From Pseudomonas kuykendallii (GTDB lineage Bacteria; Pseudomonadota; Gammaproteobacteria; Pseudomonadales; Pseudomonadaceae), in the NCBI RefSeq assembly GCF_900106975.1, contig NZ_FNNU01000003.1, forward strand, positions 492,727 to 556,726: DNA of 64,000 nt, written 5' to 3'. The notes beneath the pieces are model-generated. The model made no database searches and had not been told where the DNA came from. It saw only the letters and a list, made by a program, of their open reading frames with translations. The position numbers were made by a program, and so were the translations under genes. The number at the start of each line of letters is the position of its first letter. Within the stretch, counting starts at the first letter, position 1. This document shows positions 1-9,928 of the stretch, one piece after another.

Positions 1-428
1 TGGAGCTTGCTGGCAATCCAGTGTGCAGCCAGTGTTTTGCCGACTCCTGGTGGGCCGGTAAAGATCATGGAGCGAATCGGCTCCAGTCCTGCGGTTAAGA
101 GCTCTTTGTGGCTTTTTCGCTCTTGAATGATCTCTAGCAGCTGCTGCTCGACGGCGATTTCCCACTTGGGCTCGAATTCAATGAAGGCGCCTACGCCTTC
201 TTTTAAAAGGCTGCGTCGAGAGTCTGGATCTACCGGGGCCGCCAAGCGTGGAGCTCCTCGCAGCCCACTATCGGATGCGAGGAGCTCGGCTAGGCGAGAG
301 GCAAGTTCTGGCTGCGTCTTCTTGAGCTTGCTTACGATCTGACGGCCTATGAGAGCAAAGGCTGCGGCGTTGCCTCTAACCCCTTGCTGGTAAAGAGACT
401 CAAGGTCTTTTTCGGCTAGCGTTACCAT
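1..428 (-). CDS. AAA+ family ATPase, 5' part only (cut by window edge)
   Basis: This minus-strand gene starts at ATG 428 and runs off the left edge, so only about 142 N-terminal residues are visible. Residues 1-75 look helical and resemble nothing I know. Residues 80-105 are acidic and helical (FIEFEPKWEIAVEQQ). A clear Walker A motif, GPPGVGKT, lies at 125-132 and is followed by LAAHWIASKL, typical of AAA+ ATPases that remodel proteins. Walker B, the sensor residues and any partner gene lie outside the window. By eye the codon use is more AT-rich and less biased than in hrpA next door, which suggests an acquired region. ATPases of this general look occur in accessory and defence-type loci, sometimes beside a protease gene, but nothing here proves that role. 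Confidence 0.7.
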   Translation of the reverse strand, partial: MVTLAEKDLESLYQQGVRGNAAAFALIGRQIVSKLKKTQPELASRLAELLASDSGLRGAPRLAAPVDPDSRRSLLKEGVGAFIEFEPKWEIAVEQQLLEIIQERKSHKELLTAGLEPIRSMIFTGPPGVGKTLAAHWIASKL

Positions 429-896
429 AATAAGCCCACTTATTTCTGCATCCTGGCAGATCGGTAAATTTACTATTAAAAATTTACCACTAATTTACCA
501 AGCTTTCCACTCCCATCTCTAGGGAGAAGGAGTGACGAGACATGCCGCTCCTTTCTAGAGTTTGCTCGATCGGCCACTGAGCGGTCATCCCAAGCGGAGA
601 GTGGGGGCACTATGTACCTACGGAGCGCTAAGGAGTCTGCACACTGCGCATGGGCTATCGGCCAGAGGCGGCGCGGTGGCTTCCTTGTGCTTGGCTTTGG
701 CACGAAGAGATACAAAGGAGGGGAAGCCATAAGTCGTAAGCGGGTATCGCTGCGGCAGCAAGCAGTTCTCGGACACATCGACCTCTGAGGGCCACGCTGA
801 GCGCTATGCGGAATATCGCTGCCTGCTAGGCATGGGAGTTCACCGCATCCGTGCCAGATAGCTGCACTCATCGCAGGTGTTCTCGCGCAGCAGCAA
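429..896. other. Gene-poor stretch between the ATPase gene and a REP-like cluster
   Basis: No convincing gene was found in these 468 bases. The open frames present have Arg/Ser/Pro-rich translations, no ribosome binding site and no family resemblance. The A/T-rich part at about 460-505 lies just upstream of the ATPase start and probably holds its promoter; I could not pick unambiguous -35 and -10 boxes. Confidence 0.4.
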
Positions 897-1105
897 GTAG
901 GGTGGACGACACCTCACCCGTCCACCGTGTCGGCACCTTGCGAACGAAACGAGCGTCATCTGCCGTACTCGGTAAACGAGTGGGGTGGAAAACAGCGAAG
1001 CGTTTTCCACCAGCAAGATCAAACGTCCGAAGCAACTGGAAGGCCGGACATTCGACAGCCCCACCGGCAAAACCCGGTGGACAAACAAAGCGTTGTCCAC
1101 CCTAC
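897..1105. repeat. Composite REP/BIME-like repeat cluster
   Basis: An 11-base inverted repeat bounds the cluster: GTAGGGTGGAC at 897-907 and GTCCACCCTAC at 1095-1105. Inside are three short palindromes. GGTGGAC/GTCCACC pairs across 901-926. GGTGGAAAAC/GTTTTCCACC pairs across 984-1011. GGTGGACAA/TTGTCCACC pairs across 1076-1101. Extragenic palindromes of the GTAGGGTGGAC type are common in Pseudomonas, where they are probably moved by RAYT transposases. The cluster sits just past the 3' end of hrpA, between it and the possibly acquired ATPase region. Confidence 0.7.
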
Positions 1106-1118
1106 GAAAGCAACACCC

Positions 1119-4100
1119 TCAGCCCTCCACCGCCGCCCACTGCTTGCTCAGCCGCTTGTCCGAGACCGCCACCCGCGTGCCCAACTGCTGGGCGAACAGG
1201 GATACGCGGTATTCCTCCAGCATCCAGCGGTACAGCTGCAGGTTGGCGTCGCGCTTGCCTTCCTGGGCGTGCTTGGCCAGGCGGGTCTGGTACTGGTCCC
1301 AGTAGCCGGCAAGTTCGCCAGACCACACGCGGTCGCGTTGCAGTTGCGCGCCGATCTTCTCGAAGCGCTGTTCCACGGCCTTGAGGTAGCGCGGGTATTC
1401 GCGCAGCCATTCGGCCGGGGTTTCGCGGACGAAGCCGGGGTAGATGAGCCGGCCGAGCTGCGCCTTGATGTCGTTCAGCGCCACGGCCTGGGCCAGGTCG
1501 ATCTTGCCCTTGAAGCGTTTCTGCAGGCCGTGCCAGAGCTTGAGGATGTCCAGCACGAGCTTGGCCAGGCGCTCGGCGTGTTCGGTCCAGGCGCCGCGCT
1601 TCTTCTCGGCCAGGGCGGCCAGGGCGGCGCCGTCGCGCGGGAGCGTGGCTTCGCCGTCGAGCACGCAGCTGTCTAGGCTGGCGAGCAGGATGTCCTCGAC
1701 CAGCGCATCGACCCGGCCCATTTCGCGGTAGAGCAGGCCCAGTTCGGTCAGCCCCGGCAATTTGTTGCGCAGGAACTTGGCGGGCTCGGCGAGTTGCTGA
1801 AGCAGCAGCCGTTGCAGCGCGCGGCGGTGCTGGTATTCGGCCTCGGCCTGGGTCGGGAAGCGGCCTTCCTTGACGGTGCCACCCTCCTCCACCAGCGCCG
1901 GGTAGACGGTCATCGACAGTCCGGCGACCTTCTGCTGGGTTTTCTCGGCGACTTCGGCGAATGCCCTGGCTTCCACGGGGCCCTGTTGCTTCTGTGTCTG
2001 CGGGATCGCCAGGGCGGCCTGGCTGGCCTCGGCGAAACGCGCGGTGAGCTCGGCCAGGTCGCGGCCTTCGCCGAGGAACTTGCCGCGCGCATCGACCACT
2101 TCGATGTTCATCTTCAGGTGGCCGTCGAGCTGCGCCGCGGCTTCCGCCCAGGCGTCCTCGCTCACCCGCGCGCCGGTCATGCGTTGCAGCTCGCGGCCGA
2201 GGGATTCGGGCAGCGAGCCCTCGGCGAAGGCGACCTTGGCCAGCGCCGCCCTGACGAAGTCCGGCACCGGCACGAAGTTCTTGCGGATCGCCTTGGGCAG
2301 GTTGCGCACCAGCGCCACCGCCTTGGCTTCCAGCAGGCCGGGAACCAGCCAGTCGAGGCGTTCGCTGCGCAGTTGCGGCAGCAGCGGCGCCGGCACGCGC
2401 AGGGTCACGCCGTCGCGCGGGTGATTGGGCTCGAAGTGGTATTCCAGCGACAGCTCCAGCTCGCCGATGTGCAGGCTGTCCGGGTACTGCGCGGCGGTGA
2501 CCTCGCTGGCCTCGCGGGCGAGCACGTCTTCCTCGCGCATGATCAGCAACCCGGCATTCTTCGCGCTCTCGCGCTTGTACCAGTTCTCGAAACTGGCGGC
2601 CTGGTAGATGTCCTGCGGGATACGCGCGTCGTAGTAGCCGAACAGGGTTTCCTCGTCGGCGAGGATGTCGCGGCGGCGCGCCTTGGCTTCGAGTTCGTCG
2701 AGGCGTTCGAGCAGTTCTCGGTTCGCCGACAGACAGCGCGCGCGGCTGTTGATCTCGCCGCGCACCAGACCCTCGCGGATGAACAACTCGCGCGCCACCG
2801 GCGGGTCGATGGGGCCGTAATGCACCGGCCTGCGGCCGACCACGATCATGCCGTAGAGGGTGACCTGCTCGTAGGCCACCACCTGGCCGCGCTTCTTCTC
2901 CCAGTGCGGCTCGAAGTGGTTGGTCTTGATCAGGTGCGCGGCCAGCGGCTCGATCCAGTCCGGCTCGATCTTCGCCACCATGCGGGCGAACAGCTTGGTG
3001 GTTTCCACCAGCTCGGCGGCCATGATCCAGTTCGGCTTCTTGCGCCCGATCACGCTGGAAGGGTGCACCCAGAAGCGCCGCTGGCGTGCGCCCAGGTAGT
3101 CGCCGTCCTCGGTCTTCTGGCCGACCTGGCTGAGCAGGCCGGAAAGGATCGCCTTGTGCACGGCGGCGTAGCTGCGCGCGCGCTGCGCGGCCTCGCTGGC
3201 TTCGGCCTGCTGGCGGGCGACGACGTTGACCCTGGTGTCGGTGGTCGGCGTCGGCGCGACGTTGCCGGAGGACAAGGCGGCGGCATGGGTATCGCTTCGC
3301 TCGATCCCTCCTGCGGGTGGGGCGGATTGCGGCACGTTTTTCGTGGGATGGCGTTGAGCGGAGCGATACCCATCGGGTGACAGCTGCAGCTCGCGGCAGA
3401 TCAGCGTCAGTTGGCGATGGGCGTCGCGCCACTCGCGCAGGCGCAGGTAGTTGAGGAAGTTCTTCCGGCACCAGGTGCGCAGCGGGTTGGCGCCCAGCTC
3501 CTGGCGTTTTTCCTCGAAGCCGCGCCAGAGGTTGATCAGCGCGGCGAAATCGGAATCCACGTCCTTCCACTGCGCGTGCGCTTGGTCGGCGGCCTGCTGG
3601 CGGTCGGCCGGACGCTCGCGCACGTCCTGCACGGACAGCGCGCTGGCGACGATCAGCACTTCTTCCAGGCTGCCCTGCTGCGCGGCTTCCAGCAGCATGC
3701 GGCCCAGGCGCGGGTCCACCGGCAGGCGCGCCAACTGGCGGCCGAGCGGGGTCAGCTGGTTCTCACGGCTGACTGCGGAAAGCTCCTGCAACAGGTTGAA
3801 ACCGTCGCTGATGGCCTTGCCGTCCGGCGGCTCGATGAAGGGGAAATCCTCGATCTGGCCGAGGCGCAGATGAAGCATCTGCAGGATCACCGCGGCGAGG
3901 TTGGTACGCAGGATCTCCGGATCGGTGAACGCCGGCCGGGCGAGGAAATCCTCCTCGCTGTACAGGCGCACGCAGATGCCCGGTTCGACCCGTCCGCAGC
4001 GGCCCTTGCGCTGGTTGGCGCTGGCCTGCGAGACCGCCTCGATGGGCAGGCGCTGGACCTTGGCACGGTAGCTGTAGCGGCTGATGCGCGCGGTGCCGGA

Positions 4101-5240
4101 GTCGATCACGTAGCGGATGCCGGGCACGGTGAGCGAGGTTTCCGCGACGTTGGTGGCGAGCACGATCTTGCGCCCGGCCGCCGGCTTGAAAATCTTCTGC
4201 TGCTCGGCGGGGGTCAGTCGCGCGTACAGCGGCAGCACCTCGGTGAGGCGCAGGTTGGCCTTGCGCAGCATCTCGGCGGCATCGCGGATTTCCCGCTCGC
4301 CGGGGAGAAACACCAGCACATCGCCGGGGCGCTTGCCGACGTTCTTCTCGTGCGCGGCGATCTCGTCCAGCGCGGCGAGGATGCCCTGGTCCACCGAGAG
4401 GTCATCCTCGACGCGGTTGCCGTCCTCGTCGTTCTCGGCGGCGAGCGGCCGGTACCAGGTTTCCACCGGATAGGTGCGCCCGGACACTTCGACGATGGGC
4501 GCGCCATTGAAGTGCTGGCTGAAGCGCTCGAGGTCGATGGTCGCCGAGGTGATGATCACCTTCAGGTCCGGGCGCCGCGGCAGCAGGATCTTCAGGTAGC
4601 CGAGGAGGAAGTCGATGTTCAGCGAACGCTCGTGGGCCTCGTCGACGATGATCGTGTCGTACTTCTCCAGGTAGCGGTCGTGCTGGGTTTCGGCGAGCAG
4701 GATGCCGTCGGTCATCAGCTTGATCAGCGTGCCGTCCGTGCTCTGGTCCTCGAAGCGCACCTGGTAGCCGACCCGCTCACCGAGCGGCGTGCCGATCTCC
4801 TCGGCGACCCGCGTGGCGACGCTACGCGCGGCCAGGCGGCGCGGCTGGGTATGGCCGATCAGGCCGTGCACGCCCCGGCCGATCTCCAGGCAGATCTTCG
4901 GCAACTGGGTGGTCTTGCCCGAGCCGGTTTCGCCGGCGATCACCAGCACCTGGTGCTTCTGTAGCGCCGCCTTGATCTCGTCGCGCTTGGCGGCGATCGG
5001 CAACTGGTCGTCGTAGCGCATGGTCGGCACGCTGGCGCGCCGGGCCTCGACCTTGGCCACCGACGCCTGGAAACGCTCGATCCACTGCGCCAGCCTGGCG
5101 TCGTCGCCCCCGGCGTTCTTGCGCAGCTCGTGCAACTGCCGGCGCAGGCGGTGACGGTCGGCGATCAGGGTCTGGTCGAGGTTTTTCAGCAGGGCATCGG
5201 CGGTGGCGTTCGAATCGGTCATCAGGCGCTTGGCTGGCAT
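1119..5240 (-). CDS. hrpA: ATP-dependent RNA helicase HrpA (DEAH box)
   Basis: This is a 1373-residue DEAH-box RNA helicase of the HrpA family, a cytoplasmic protein linked in E. coli to mRNA processing and rescue of stalled ribosomes. Walker A GETGSGKT is at residues 103-110 and the DEAH box (VDEAH) at 199-203. The HA2/OB-fold region and the long HrpA C-terminal domain (DUF3418) follow. E. coli HrpA has about 1300 residues. Part of the extra length is a low-similarity insert around residues 620-655 that corresponds to a REP-like inverted repeat (separate entry). The start could instead be the ATG at 5222 (MTDSNATAD), which is closer to how I remember Pseudomonas homologues; neither start has a strong ribosome binding site. 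Downstream lies the REP cluster and then the ATPase gene. Confidence 0.95.
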   Translation of the reverse strand: MPAKRLMTDSNATADALLKNLDQTLIADRHRLRRQLHELRKNAGGDDARLAQWIERFQASVAKVEARRASVPTMRYDDQLPIAAKRDEIKAALQKHQVLVIAGETGSGKTTQLPKICLEIGRGVHGLIGHTQPRRLAARSVATRVAEEIGTPLGERVGYQVRFEDQSTDGTLIKLMTDGILLAETQHDRYLEKYDTIIVDEAHERSLNIDFLLGYLKILLPRRPDLKVIITSATIDLERFSQHFNGAPIVEVSGRTYPVETWYRPLAAENDEDGNRVEDDLSVDQGILAALDEIAAHEKNVGKRPGDVLVFLPGEREIRDAAEMLRKANLRLTEVLPLYARLTPAEQQKIFKPAAGRKIVLATNVAETSLTVPGIRYVIDSGTARISRYSYRAKVQRLPIEAVSQASANQRKGRCGRVEPGICVRLYSEEDFLARPAFTDPEILRTNLAAVILQMLHLRLGQIEDFPFIEPPDGKAISDGFNLLQELSAVSRENQLTPLGRQLARLPVDPRLGRMLLEAAQQGSLEEVLIVASALSVQDVRERPADRQQAADQAHAQWKDVDSDFAALINLWRGFEEKRQELGANPLRTWCRKNFLNYLRLREWRDAHRQLTLICRELQLSPDGYRSAQRHPTKNVPQSAPPAGGIERSDTHAAALSSGNVAPTPTTDTRVNVVARQQAEASEAAQRARSYAAVHKAILSGLLSQVGQKTEDGDYLGARQRRFWVHPSSVIGRKKPNWIMAAELVETTKLFARMVAKIEPDWIEPLAAHLIKTNHFEPHWEKKRGQVVAYEQVTLYGMIVVGRRPVHYGPIDPPVARELFIREGLVRGEINSRARCLSANRELLERLDELEAKARRRDILADEETLFGYYDARIPQDIYQAASFENWYKRESAKNAGLLIMREEDVLAREASEVTAAQYPDSLHIGELELSLEYHFEPNHPRDGVTLRVPAPLLPQLRSERLDWLVPGLLEAKAVALVRNLPKAIRKNFVPVPDFVRAALAKVAFAEGSLPESLGRELQRMTGARVSEDAWAEAAAQLDGHLKMNIEVVDARGKFLGEGRDLAELTARFAEASQAALAIPQTQKQQGPVEARAFAEVAEKTQQKVAGLSMTVYPALVEEGGTVKEGRFPTQAEAEYQHRRALQRLLLQQLAEPAKFLRNKLPGLTELGLLYREMGRVDALVEDILLASLDSCVLDGEATLPRDGAALAALAEKKRGAWTEHAERLAKLVLDILKLWHGLQKRFKGKIDLAQAVALNDIKAQLGRLIYPGFVRETPAEWLREYPRYLKAVEQRFEKIGAQLQRDRVWSGELAGYWDQYQTRLAKHAQEGKRDANLQLYRWMLEEYRVSLFAQQLGTRVAVSDKRLSKQWAAVEG
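3285..3373. repeat. REP-like inverted repeat inside hrpA, read in frame
   Basis: ATGGGTATCGCT at 3285-3296 is the exact reverse complement of AGCGATACCCAT at 3362-3373. The repeat resembles the Pseudomonas REP family of the GGTGGGTATCGCT type. It is translated without a stop as about 30 residues (near 622-652, including HPTKNVPQSAPPAGGIERSD) at the junction before the helicase C-terminal region. Confidence 0.75.
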
Positions 5241-5321
5241 CTACGGCGGAGGGCGGATTGTCGCAGATTTCCGCACCCCGCAACGAACACGGGACCGGCA
5301 TGCCGATCCCGGGCGCGCGAT

Positions 5322-6101
5322 TCAGCGCGTCGCCTGCACCGTCGCGCCGCCGAGCCCGGCGGGCACCGTGCGCAGGGCGATGTCCACCGATTGCAGCGCG
5401 GCCCAGGCGTCCTGCTGCAGCTCGGCGGCGGTGGCATGCTCGAAACGGCTGCTCTGCGCGGCCTGCGGCGCCGGCGGCGGGTTGCCGTAGATCAGCGAGT
5501 AGAACACCGAGGCGGCGAGGTAGGAGCCGGTGTAGGTCGGATGGCTACCGTCGGCGATGAACAGCGTCGGCTGCGGCTGGCTGGCCAGGGCGACTTTCCA
5601 GGCATCGCCGACCGGCGCCAGCAGGCCGTGGTTTTCCTTCGCCACCTGGGTGTAGACGGCGTCCAGCGTGGACTGCATCGAGGGGTCGTTCTGCCGCGCC
5701 CAAGTCAGGTAGAAGATCGGCTGGGCGCCGGCCTGGCGCGCGGCCTGGGCGACCAGGCCGGCGTACTTGCGGGTGGATTCGGCGTCCTGCAGCGGCATCA
5801 GGCTGAAATCCTGGATCACCACGTAATCCCAGTGCTGGCTGGCGAGCACCTTCTGCACCTCGCCGCGGGCCCAGTGCTGCTTCAGGCTGGAACCGGCGAC
5901 GGTGACGTCCTTGACCTCCAACGCGCGCGGCTGCCTGGCCTCGACCGACATCTGCCGGACCATCAGCGGCAGCTGGTTGTAGAAGGTGTAGCTGTTGCCG
6001 ACGAAGAGCACCTGCAGCGGCTCCCCGGCCTGGGCCTGGCCGAAAACGGCGGTGACGAAAAGAAAGGACGTCAGGAAGAGCTGGCGCAGCTGAGTTCGCA
6101 T
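5322..6101 (-). CDS. Secreted SGNH/GDSL-type hydrolase-like protein
   Basis: This 259-residue protein has a signal peptide (hydrophobic residues 8-21, likely cleavage after AQA near 25), so it is predicted to be periplasmic. The mature start VLFVGNSYTF gives a GNSYT version of the SGNH nucleophile block (Ser37). VAGSSL supplies a block II glycine, WARQND resembles block III, and DGSHPTYTG gives the Asp184/His187 pair of block V. The pattern fits small SGNH-like esterase/acyl-hydrolases, including DUF4886-type proteins. The substrate is unknown. The start was chosen at ATG 6101 because the signal peptide begins there; the frame stays open far upstream only because of GC bias. It lies downstream of the chemoreceptor gene on the same strand, 239 bases away, and probably has its own promoter. 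Confidence 0.75.
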   Translation of the reverse strand: MRTQLRQLFLTSFLFVTAVFGQAQAGEPLQVLFVGNSYTFYNQLPLMVRQMSVEARQPRALEVKDVTVAGSSLKQHWARGEVQKVLASQHWDYVVIQDFSLMPLQDAESTRKYAGLVAQAARQAGAQPIFYLTWARQNDPSMQSTLDAVYTQVAKENHGLLAPVGDAWKVALASQPQPTLFIADGSHPTYTGSYLAASVFYSLIYGNPPPAPQAAQSSRFEHATAAELQQDAWAALQSVDIALRTVPAGLGGATVQATR

Positions 6102-6310
6102 GGAGATCACTCGGTGAACGTGAAGAGAACGGGCGTGGAGATTCTGACGCGCCCATGTGACAGCACGCTTATATGCGATATCTGTGCAAAAAACGCTCAA
6201 TTCCGAGGGTTCGGCGACGAGAGGTAGAAGCCCTCCGGCAACGGTGGAACGCTCAGGGACAGGCAAGCGAAGCGGCGTGAACGGCGGCGCCTTCACGCCC
6301 GGAAGCTGCT

Positions 6311-6335
6311 GGCGCCCCGCGTTGCGCGGGGCGCC
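6311..6335 (-). terminator. Strong hairpin after the chemoreceptor gene
   Basis: GGCGCCCCGC and GCGGGGCGCC are perfect arms around a 5-base loop. The hairpin lies 5 bases past the chemoreceptor stop. No T-run follows, so it is either a terminator helped by Rho or an mRNA-stabilising hairpin. Confidence 0.5.
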
Positions 6336-6340
6336 GGGAC

Positions 6341-8023
6341 TCACACGCGGAACTGTTGCACCAGCGCCTGCAACCGACCGCTGAGCGCGTTCAGCTCGGC
6401 GGCGGTGCGCGCGCTCTGGGCCGCGTCCGAGGCGACGCTGTCCACCGCCGAAGCGATCTGGTGAACGCTGCGGTTGATCTCCTCGGCCACCGCCGTCTGC
6501 TCTTCGGCGGCGGAGGCGATCTGCGCGTTCATCAGGTTGATGGTGCCGACCAGCGTGGTGATGGCCTCCAGCGAAAGCCCGGTCTGGTTGGCCTGGCTGC
6601 TGGTGGCCTGGCCCTTCTCGCCGCTGCGCTGCATGGCGGTCAGCGACTGGGCGGTGGCGCTCTGCAGGCGGTTGATCATCGCCTGGATCTCGCCGGTGCT
6701 CTGCTGGGTGCGGCTGGCCAGCGCGCGCACCTCGTCGGCGACCACGGCGAACCCGCGCCCGGCCTCGCCGGCGCGGGCGGCTTCGATGGCCGCGTTGAGC
6801 GCCAGCAGGTTGGTCTGGTCGGCGATCGAGCGGATCACTTCGAGTACCCCGACGATGCCCTGCACGTCGCCGTGCAGACCGTCGATCACGGCGCCGCTGG
6901 CGTGCACGTCCTCCACCAGGCTGTGGATCTGCACGATGCTCTGCTCCACCACCTCGCGCGCCTTGCGTCCCTGCTCGTCGGTTTCCTGCGCCGCTTCCGA
7001 GGCGCGCTGCGCGCTGCTGGCGACTTCCTGGGCAGCCGCGGACATCTCGTTGATCGCCGTGGCGACCTGATCGGTCTCCTGGCGCTGGCGATCCATCGCC
7101 TGTTCCGAGCGATGCGCCTGGCTGGCCACGGCCTCCACCAGCATCGACAGCTCGGAGGACGTATTGCTGACCTGGCGCACCAGCGCCTGGATCTTCTCGA
7201 CGAAGCGATTGAAGGCGCTGGCCAGCTCGCCCAGCTCGTCGGCGCCGGTCACCGGCAGCCGCTGGGTGAGATCGCCATCGCCGCGGGCCACCTCGTCGAG
7301 ACTCGCCTTGATCCGCAGCAGCGGCCGCAGCAGCGTGCCGGAGAGGTACATCGCAACGGCGCCGATCACCAGCAGCAGGCCCACGGCGCTGCCGATCATC
7401 AGCCAGGTCAGCTGGTCGATGCGTTTGCCGAAGTGCGCGCGAATGGTCTGAACTTCCCGCTCGATACCGTCCAGGTTGACCGAGGTGCCGAACACCATGT
7501 GCCACTTCGGCAGGTACTCGGAATAGCCGATCTTCGGCACCAGGGTGGTGCCATCGCCGAGGACGAAGCTGTAGTCGACGTAATGGCTGCCGTCACGCCC
7601 GGCTCGCACCAGCTCGCGGATCGCGTAGACGCCCTGCGGATCGCGGTAGTCCTGGAAGCTCTGCCCGATCTTGTCGCCGGTGCTGCCCTGGAACAGCCGC
7701 ACGGCGCTCTCGTCATACCCCCAGTAGTAGCCGTCCTTGCCATAGCCGAGGTTCTGCAGCAGCTCGACGGCGCGCGCCCGGGCTTCCAGGTCGCCTTCCG
7801 CGGAGGCCTCGTACAGCGGCGCGATCGCCTTGCGCGCGACCTGCACGTAATGCTCGATCTCAATACGCCGGGCCTCGATCAGGCTGGTGCGGGCCTCGGC
7901 CTCCTGCTGCGCGGCAACCCCCTGAAGCACCCAGACCGACAACCCCCCGAGCGTCAGGGAAAGCAGAAAGCAGGGCACCAGGACCAGCAGCAACACTTTG
8001 GGGCGCAATCTCAGGCTGAGCAT
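6341..8023 (-). CDS. Methyl-accepting chemotaxis protein with a Cache sensor
   Basis: This 560-residue inner-membrane chemoreceptor starts at ATG 8023. The first transmembrane segment is at about residues 10-30. A periplasmic single-Cache domain follows (about 35-185), with the [10 protein letters not shown] and [19 protein letters not shown] segments typical of that fold. A second transmembrane segment is at about 195-220, then a HAMP domain, then the cytoplasmic signalling domain with the near-invariant hairpin [20 protein letters not shown] and [15 protein letters not shown]. It passes ligand signals to CheA/CheW. Single-Cache receptors of this kind often bind small carboxylates, but the ligand cannot be read here. 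No che genes are adjacent; cheV at 50196-51098 is separate. It ends with the C-terminus LVQQFRV and has no CheR-tethering pentapeptide. Confidence 0.93.
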   Translation of the reverse strand: MLSLRLRPKVLLLVLVPCFLLSLTLGGLSVWVLQGVAAQQEAEARTSLIEARRIEIEHYVQVARKAIAPLYEASAEGDLEARARAVELLQNLGYGKDGYYWGYDESAVRLFQGSTGDKIGQSFQDYRDPQGVYAIRELVRAGRDGSHYVDYSFVLGDGTTLVPKIGYSEYLPKWHMVFGTSVNLDGIEREVQTIRAHFGKRIDQLTWLMIGSAVGLLLVIGAVAMYLSGTLLRPLLRIKASLDEVARGDGDLTQRLPVTGADELGELASAFNRFVEKIQALVRQVSNTSSELSMLVEAVASQAHRSEQAMDRQRQETDQVATAINEMSAAAQEVASSAQRASEAAQETDEQGRKAREVVEQSIVQIHSLVEDVHASGAVIDGLHGDVQGIVGVLEVIRSIADQTNLLALNAAIEAARAGEAGRGFAVVADEVRALASRTQQSTGEIQAMINRLQSATAQSLTAMQRSGEKGQATSSQANQTGLSLEAITTLVGTINLMNAQIASAAEEQTAVAEEINRSVHQIASAVDSVASDAAQSARTAAELNALSGRLQALVQQFRV

Positions 8024-8164
8024 GAAGCATTTCCTTATAGAGCGTGACGGACGCCGGGCGGCGTCGCCACCGAGGCGGTGATTCTGACAAAAAGCGCGCA
8101 GCAGCGGGGCGACGAGCGAAATATCTGCGCCAGACTGCCGCAGGTCCGGACGCCGCGCAGCAAC

Positions 8165-8191
8165 GAAAAAGCCCCGCATGGGCGGGGCTTC
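8165..8191 (-). terminator. Rho-independent terminator of fadD1
   Basis: AAGCCCCGCCCATGCGGGGCTT, read on the minus strand, is followed by TTTCG. It lies directly after the fadD1 stop at 8209 and ahead of the chemoreceptor promoter region. Confidence 0.85.
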
Positions 8192-8208
8192 TCCGAACGG
8201 TGGTACGC

Positions 8209-9897
8209 TTACTTCTTGCCGAGCTTCTTCAGCTCTTCGTCACGCAGCTCGCGGCGCAGGATCTTGCCGACGTTGGTGGTCGGCAGCGCGTCGCGGAATT
8301 CCACGGACTTCGGTCGCTTGTAGCCGGTGACGTTGTCGTGCATGTGCTGCATGACCTGGTCCTTGGTCAGGCTCTCGCCCGGCTTGACCACCACGAAGAC
8401 CTTGATCGCCTCGCCGGATTTCTCGTCCGGGATGCCGATGGCGGCGCACTGCAGCACGCCCGGCAGGGTGGCGAGCACGTCTTCCAGCTCGTTCGGATAC
8501 ACGTTGAAGCCGGAGACGATGATCATGTCCTTCTTGCGGTCGACGATGCGCAGGTAACCGTCTTCCTGGATCACCGCGATGTCGCCGGTCTTCAGCCAGC
8601 CATTGGCGTCGAGCACCTCGGCGGTGGCTTCTTCGCGCTGCCAGTAGCCCTTCATCACCTGCGGGCCCTTGATGCACAGCTCGCCGATGGAGCCGATCGG
8701 CAGGTCGTTGCCTTCGTCGTCGATGACCTTGCACAGGGTCGAGGGCACCGGGATGCCGATGGTGCCGACCTGGATGTGCTGGAACGGGTTGACCGTGGCG
8801 ACCGGACTGGTCTCGGTCATGCCGTAGCCTTCGCAGATGCCACAGCCGGTGACCTCTCTCCAGCGCTCGGCGGTGGCCAGCTGCAGCGCCATGCCGCCGG
8901 AGAAGGTCGCCTTCAGCGCGCTGAAATCGAGGCGGCGGAAGTCTTCGCTGTTGCACAGCGCGACGAACAGGGTGTTCAGGCCGACGAAGCCGGTGAACTT
9001 CCATTTGCCGAGTTCCTTCACCGTGCCGGGCAGGTCGCGCGGGTTGGTGACGAGGATGTTGTGCCCGCCGATCAGCATCATCGCCATGCAGTGAAAGGTG
9101 AAGGCGTAGATGTGGTACAGCGGCAGCGGCGCGATGAGGATCTCGCAGCCCTCGTTGAGGTTGGCGCCCATCAGCACCTTGCACTGCAGCATGTTGGCGA
9201 TGATGTTGCGGTGGGTGAGCATCGCGCCCTTGGCCACGCCGGTGGTGCCGCCGGTGTATTGCAGCACGGCGACGTCGTTGCCCTGCGGAGCGGATTCGCG
9301 CAGCGCCTTGCCGCGCCCCTTGGCGAGGGCGTCGTTGAACTTCACCGCCTGCGGCAGGTTGAACGCCGGCACCATCTTCTTCACGTACTTGACGACGCTG
9401 TTGACCAGCAGGCGCTTGAGCGGCGGCAGCAGGTCGCCGACCTCGGTGACGATGACGTGGCGCACGCCGGTCTTGGGCAGCACGTCTTCGGCCAGGTGGG
9501 CCATGTTGGCCAGGCACACCAGCGCCTTGGCGCCGGAGTCGTTGAACTGGTGTTCCATCTCCCGCGCGGTGTACAGCGGGTTGGTGTTGACCACCACCAG
9601 GCCGGCACGCATCGCGCCGAACACGGCGACCGGGTACTGCAGCACGTTGGGCATCTGCACGGCGATGCGGTCACCGGGTTGCAGGTCGGTATGGTTCTGC
9701 AGGTAGGCGGCGAAGATGCCGGAGAGTTCGTACAGCTCGCCGTAGCTGATCGTCTTGCCGAGGTTGCTGAAGGCGGGCTTGTCGGCGAAGCGTTGGCAGG
9801 ACTCTTTCAATACCGCCTGGATGTTCGGGTATTGGTCGGCATTGATGTCAGCAGGGATGCCCGCCGGGTACTTGTCCTTCCAGAAGTTTTCGATCAT
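8209..9897 (-). CDS. fadD1: Long-chain fatty acid-CoA ligase (FadD1 type)
   Basis: This 562-residue enzyme activates fatty acids with ATP and CoA to acyl-CoA for beta-oxidation at the inner membrane. It has the AMP-binding P-loop [12 protein letters not shown], the adenylate segment [10 protein letters not shown], and the acyl-CoA ligase signature [20 protein letters not shown] followed by [18 protein letters not shown]. Length matches E. coli FadD (561). The start at ATG 9897 is preceded by AGGAGTGGG. It lies downstream of the paralogous fadD2 on the same strand, but a terminator stands between them, so it has its own promoter in the 160 bases upstream. The order fadD2-fadD1 beside hrpA matches P. 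aeruginosa as I recall it, and the symbol is given on that basis. Confidence 0.93.
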   Translation of the reverse strand: MIENFWKDKYPAGIPADINADQYPNIQAVLKESCQRFADKPAFSNLGKTISYGELYELSGIFAAYLQNHTDLQPGDRIAVQMPNVLQYPVAVFGAMRAGLVVVNTNPLYTAREMEHQFNDSGAKALVCLANMAHLAEDVLPKTGVRHVIVTEVGDLLPPLKRLLVNSVVKYVKKMVPAFNLPQAVKFNDALAKGRGKALRESAPQGNDVAVLQYTGGTTGVAKGAMLTHRNIIANMLQCKVLMGANLNEGCEILIAPLPLYHIYAFTFHCMAMMLIGGHNILVTNPRDLPGTVKELGKWKFTGFVGLNTLFVALCNSEDFRRLDFSALKATFSGGMALQLATAERWREVTGCGICEGYGMTETSPVATVNPFQHIQVGTIGIPVPSTLCKVIDDEGNDLPIGSIGELCIKGPQVMKGYWQREEATAEVLDANGWLKTGDIAVIQEDGYLRIVDRKKDMIIVSGFNVYPNELEDVLATLPGVLQCAAIGIPDEKSGEAIKVFVVVKPGESLTKDQVMQHMHDNVTGYKRPKSVEFRDALPTTNVGKILRRELRDEELKKLGKK

Positions 9898-9928
9898 GGA
9901 AGCCCACTCCTAAGCAACAGCTGGTCTC

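Noticed and set aside
476..1384. Several overlapping open frames in the gene-poor stretch
   Set aside because: They have no ribosome binding site and no domain, show Arg/Ser/Pro-rich composition, and overlap a REP-like repeat.
5322..7505. Single open frame running from the chemoreceptor region into the SGNH-type gene
   Set aside because: The upstream part is an out-of-frame reading of the chemoreceptor gene; the signal peptide at 6101 marks the real start.
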